DNA from: Protostelium mycophagum
Taxonomy: Eukaryota; Evosea; Variosea; Protosteliida; Protosteliaceae
Assembly (NCBI GenBank): GCA_002081555.1
Contig: MZNV01000142.1
Location: forward strand, 1 to 63,578
Reading direction: 5' to 3'
Length of the DNA stretch: 63,578 bases
The notes under the pieces were generated by a model that saw only the letters and a program-made list of their open reading frames with translations, made no database searches and was not told the DNA's origin. Numbering within the stretch: the first letter of the stretch is position 1; every line of letters starts with the position of its first letter. The position numbers and the translations under genes were made by a program. This document shows, piece by piece, positions 59,801 to 63,578 of this stretch.

Positions 59801-62800
59801 ATCTTATTTTATTTTTAATTGAATTTTTTGTTGAAAAAATATATTTTATATATATATTTTTCCAACAAGATCTCTGAAATCCTCCGCAGTGGCACCAAAC
59901 TGGCCGATACCAACAAGATTTTGAAGAATAATTTCGCATTCCTGCAGAAGAATAACGAAGTGATATTCAATTATGGGTTGGGGGCGGTCTGGTGCATGCG
60001 TCATCACTTGAAGGAAAACTTGTTGACTGAAGAGGATTTCATCGTGAGGAACGGGACATATGCGACTCTGAACCTAAGCTGTTTGTACTCTTCAATGACT
60101 CAGGTGATTTTTTTCTTCATTTTATTTTGAATTTCTTTTCACTTTTTTTATTTCGTTTTGTGGTTCCAAGAAATTTAAATAAAAAAATGAATGATAAAAA
60201 AAAATCAGAAAAAAATCAGAAAAAAAATCGGAGAAAAATCAGAAAAGAAAATCGGATAAAAAAATCAGAAAAAAAATAACGAAATGAAAAAATAATATGA
60301 TAAAGGTGGTGATGTGGGAGGAATCCGATGATTATATGGAGAATATGAGTGTACTCGAAAAATTATTCCGTACATCAATGGATGGTGTTACAGGATTTTA
60401 CTCAGAGACGGAGACGACATTCGCCATCGGAATGGTATCCATGAACTTGCTCCACAAGTTTGCCGAAAAATGTGAGGATTTTCATTTTTATTATTTTGTA
60501 CAATTTTTTTTTCAATTAGAATAATTTTGATTTATTATTTTCTTGATGACTTTCCTCTCTGCAAATTTCCAACGAATATCCCAGATTATTTCGAAATAGA
60601 TACAGAGTACATTTCGTTGAAATTTCGATGAGAATTCACTCACCTTTCCGAACCATCTGACCGATTGTAGTTACATCTGAACAAGTCGAGAGACTAAAAC
60701 GATCCATAGAAAGCTCCTTCCACCTGATTGAGAAAGAAGCAAAGTTCTGCAGTTCGAACAATGAACACAAGTTGTTATTACTGCGGGGAAGAAGGGCGAA
60801 GCTGGAAGGTAACCATATGGAGGCTGTCATTTTATACAATCAAGCCAGAGACTCTGCCCGGAACCAACAGTTTATTCAGGTTTTTTTTGGATTTCTCATT
60901 TTTTTTTGCAATTTCAAGATTTTTTTGTGATGTTTGTACAATTTAATCTTGAAATTTCAAAAAAAATCTTGGAAAAATTTCGAAAATTAAAAATCTCGAA
61001 AAGATTTCAAAATATAAAAATCTCCAAAAAACATAAATTTAAAATCCACAGTACGAGGCGTTTGCAAACGAATTATCTGGAAAGGTTTGGATCGACCTGG
61101 GGCAGTCCTCTTATGCCAAAAATCATTTTGAAGAGGCCCTCTTTCTATATCGTGACTGGGGTTCGCTCTGGAAGGAGGAACAACTACTGACAACATACGG
61201 AGATATCATAGGCCAGAGCTCTATGATCGAGATGGATGTGAAGGCGCTGCACCACAACAAAAATGTCAAGGTGATTTTTCGTCTGTTTTTTAAATGAAAT
61301 TTTTTATTTTTTAATGAAATATATTTTCGGCTGGTTGATTTCTGGAATGTATTTTATTGACTATTTATAGAATTTGAACAACTCGAAGGCACTTAGTAAT
61401 GCAAATAGCCCCTCACTACCACTCAATGAGACAGAAGGGATCGACTTGCAAGTGCGTACCATCATTTTCATTCGAATTTTTTTTAAATGTTTTCACATTT
61501 TTTTCGGAAATATCAAATTTGATTTGAAATTTTCCAAACGTAATTTTTTTCAAAATAAATTTGAATTCTTCATAGGTGATGGCCAAAGTGTCAGAGGCCA
61601 CTTCAATGGATTTATCCCTCGAACAACTACTCGACGCAATGATGAAACTGATCATCGAGAACGCCGGTGCCCACAAGGGCATCTTTTTGCTGGCAGAGGT
61701 GTGTCATTTTATTTTCAAAATAAATATTGACAAGATTAGAACGGCGGAGAGTTGCTTGTGGTGGCAGAGGGAGATATCGAAAAAACCGAGGTGAATTTAC
61801 TCCCACAATATTAAAAATCTTTGCGGATTTTGCCATGAAAATGGCAGAACTTTTTCACAAAAACATTCGATAAGATGTTTCAAAACAATCTTTACAAGTT
61901 GGATTACTATTTTAATCATCGTAAAATCCACATAAAAATTTCCCAGATTAAAAATTCACCATGATAGGTGGATTTGAGGGCTGTCTCACTCGGCAGTATG
62001 ATCAACTACCCTCACTCCGTCATAAACTATGTTGCCAGGACAAAAGAAACCATTATAATAGGTGATATACACAGAAAGTCCACGGTTTCATTCGAACAAT
62101 GCCACTACCTCCAGAACAGCAACATCAAATCGTTGCTGTGCGCGCCGATCATGAGGAGTAATAAGTTCAAAGGAGTCATTTACTTGGAGAACAACCTCAT
62201 CAATGACGCGTTTAATGACCAAAGAGCGAAGGTGAGGGTTTAGGGTTTATAAATTCGTGGGAATTTTATGCCAATAGATCGGGGTTTAGGGTTTTAAAAT
62301 AAAAAAAATCAAATATTTCGGGGATTTTTTGTGGCTCTACAACTCGCCACTTTTGCAACAGAATTTCTCTTCATCATAAATAACATTTCGCAGGTGGTGA
62401 ACGTGATCGCCGTACAGATGGCGATACAGATGGACAACGCAAAGTTTTCACAGCTCTTAGAATCCGAGAAGAGGTACAGGTTGTTGTCTACAGAACTAGA
62501 AGTTGTCAAGAAAGGTCTTGAAGAGTTTATCGATGTACTCTGTCACGGTGAGTTTTCCCTCAAAGAGATTATTTTCCTTGAAAAGTCTTTCGGTGAACGA
62601 TTTGAAAAATATGAGAAAATCCGTGGAGATTTTGACGAAATTTCAGAATTGAGGAATCCACTGAATGGTATTTACGGCAGGTGAATAACCTCTCGAATAT
62701 TTTTAATACAAAATACACTTTGCCAAATAATGAATCCCATAATATCAAATGAAAATCGATAATAATATCCCACAGCAAACAACTGATGGAGGGTCAACTG

Positions 62801-63578
62801 AAGGCGCTTCGCGAAGAGATTGAGCTGCATCTTCAATTATTGCAGAACACTTCTGTTGTGAAATATGTAGATGACCTGGAGGATATGCTTGGTGCCGTCT
62901 CCATCTCCGCTGACCATCTGAAGGTATTTTTAAAATTTAAAAATGATAAATGGGCGGTGGATTTTTGTCGGTATGGAAATCTCTGCAGAGAAAACGATTT
63001 CACAATTTTTTTTCTTGTAAAATATCTGACACTTGTCGACAGGACATTGTCGACACGGTATTGACGGTATCTATGCTGGAGAATTCAAGTATAAAGCTGA
63101 GGAATATCACATTCAGGCCGATGCAAGTGATAGACAAGGTGGCATTGATGTACAAAGCTAAATTATTGGAGAAAGGTATTTATTTTTATCAAAGATTGAC
63201 GGTATAACGTTCATCAGGGCTAAGCTTCAACGTGACATTGCTGGACGACAACAATGACGTCACATGTATAGGTATACTCCTACGACTATAATGACAGGTG
63301 ACATCTGACATCTGACAGGGGACCCGTACAGATTGACACAAGTGTTGATCAATATCGTATCGAACTCAATCAAGTTTATGGATAAAGGGGGGATAACAAT
63401 TATCTTTGGAAAAGAAATCAAAGGGGATATGGTGAATATTTATTATTATTATCATTATTATCATTATCATTATATTATTATCATTATAATTATTATATTA
63501 TTACCCGGCGGACACGGATTTGTACAAAGTTCAAAATTAATTTTGAAAGCAATTATTTTTTTATAATCCCGGTAAGCA
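53891..63578 (+). CDS. Hybrid-type sensor histidine kinase with pseudokinase, AAA_16, helical, GAF and HisKA domains (3' truncated)
   Basis: ATG at 53891 gives METRGGLIPLSREFGPLLEH, joined in phase to QTTGSATPTTISISNSN. Order: Ser/Thr-kinase-like domain (about 54120-55120; EYDITELIHQSGNSSIYRAF, VIHLGLCPGHIMI, FIDFSSST, YRSDYYTIGAILYRMTTG); AAA_16/NACHT-like ATPase with Walker A VSGYSGIGKTSLINEI and Walker B HPLVIFLDDLQ (about 55500-57300); long TPR-like region to about 61300; GAF domain (TIIIGDIHRKSTVSFEQ, SLLCAPIMRSNKFKGVIYLE); HisKA with H-box VLCHELRNPLNGIYGS (His 62544-62546, split by an intron); HATPase N-box LTQVLINIVSNSIKF. The window ends inside the ATPase, so G-boxes and any receiver domain lie outside. 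This layout is known in fungal (Mak2/Chk1-like) and bacterial kinases. Confidence 0.82.
57600..57890. other. Long intron with telomere-like motif
   Basis: An intron of the histidine kinase gene with no open frame. It contains CTAAACCCTAAACCC (57684-57698), two units of the plant-type telomeric repeat, plus ATATCACGATGATAT-like short palindromes. Confidence 0.55.
58174..58433. repeat. Duplicated intronic element with GCAGCTCTGCTGC cores
   Basis: Two similar copies (about 58174-58225 and 58385-58433) share TCACAA, a GATTTTGC-like stretch, CGG-ATTTTC/TTTC and the exact core GCAGCTCTGCTGCAG. A third partial core, AGCTTTGCTGCAG, lies at 58323-58335. All are inside one intron of the histidine kinase gene. 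Confidence 0.6.
60180..60290. repeat. AAAAAATCAGAAAA / AAATCGGA simple tandem repeat
   Basis: About seven degenerate copies of an A-rich 12-14-nt unit containing ATCAG or ATCGG, in an intron directly before the exon beginning VVMWEESDDY. Confidence 0.65.
63435..63500. repeat. (ATT/ATC)n microsatellite
   Basis: Trinucleotide run of ATTATTATCATTATT type in the last intron seen before the window ends. Confidence 0.7.

Overview
This is a eukaryotic, gene-dense, intron-rich window. Nearly every gene is cut by short introns (about 40-80 nt, GT-AG, AT-rich, many donors reading GTGAG or GTAAG), intergenic gaps are often below 200 bp, and genes alternate strands. The gene content fits a free-living amoebozoan, perhaps a protostelid/variosean-like amoeba: an animal-style receptor tyrosine-like kinase stands beside a hybrid histidine kinase of the Ser/Thr-kinase-like/AAA/GAF type, an F-box/TPR protein and a large helical rod protein. 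The organism call is inference from gene content and I could not test it. No tRNA, rRNA, CRISPR, retroelement or virus-derived element was recognised. Intron-exon structures were worked out by hand by joining open frames at GT-AG sites. They are complete only where stated (the permease and SDHC both give totals divisible by three).

Layout. 1-346 holds the last exons of an unrecognised + strand gene. 430-2400 has poorly defined coding sequence with competing frames. 2519-5589 (-) is a 13-exon APC-superfamily amino-acid permease. 6304-6976 (-) is a small protein with a NAC-like signature. 7649-10094 (+) is an SR-protein kinase and 10293-11762 (+) is eIF5. 11804-12739 (-) is a secreted protein of unknown function, divergent by 78 bp from a REXO1-like DEDDh exonuclease (12818-16693, +). 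16877-25562 (+) is the most striking gene. It encodes a receptor with signal peptide, cysteine-rich N-terminus, TIG/IPT-like repeats, two GPS-like motifs flanking a mucin-like linker, one transmembrane helix and a tyrosine-type kinase domain. 25855-26404 (-) is a small membrane protein, divergent by 84 bp from SDHC (26489-27219, +).

From 27390 to 33603 the - strand carries an unknown small protein, an unresolved stretch and a long F-box/TPR protein. 33772-34714 (+) is a potentially myristoylated IQ-motif protein. 34799-43806 (-) is a very large helical rod protein of the talin/vinculin/catenin style. 43988-49688 (+) is a synaptojanin-like protein with an intact SAC phosphatase motif and a degenerate 5-phosphatase domain. 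50313-52796 (+) is a long coiled-coil protein, 53001-53620 (-) a small basic protein, and 53891 to the window end (+) a hybrid histidine kinase that runs off the edge.

Themes. Signalling proteins dominate: the receptor kinase, the pseudokinase-AAA-histidine kinase, the phosphoinositide phosphatase and the IQ protein. RNA and translation genes (SRPK, eIF5, REXO1) form one cluster. Several introns carry short fold-back repeats of at least two sequence families, which may be small mobile or structured intronic elements.
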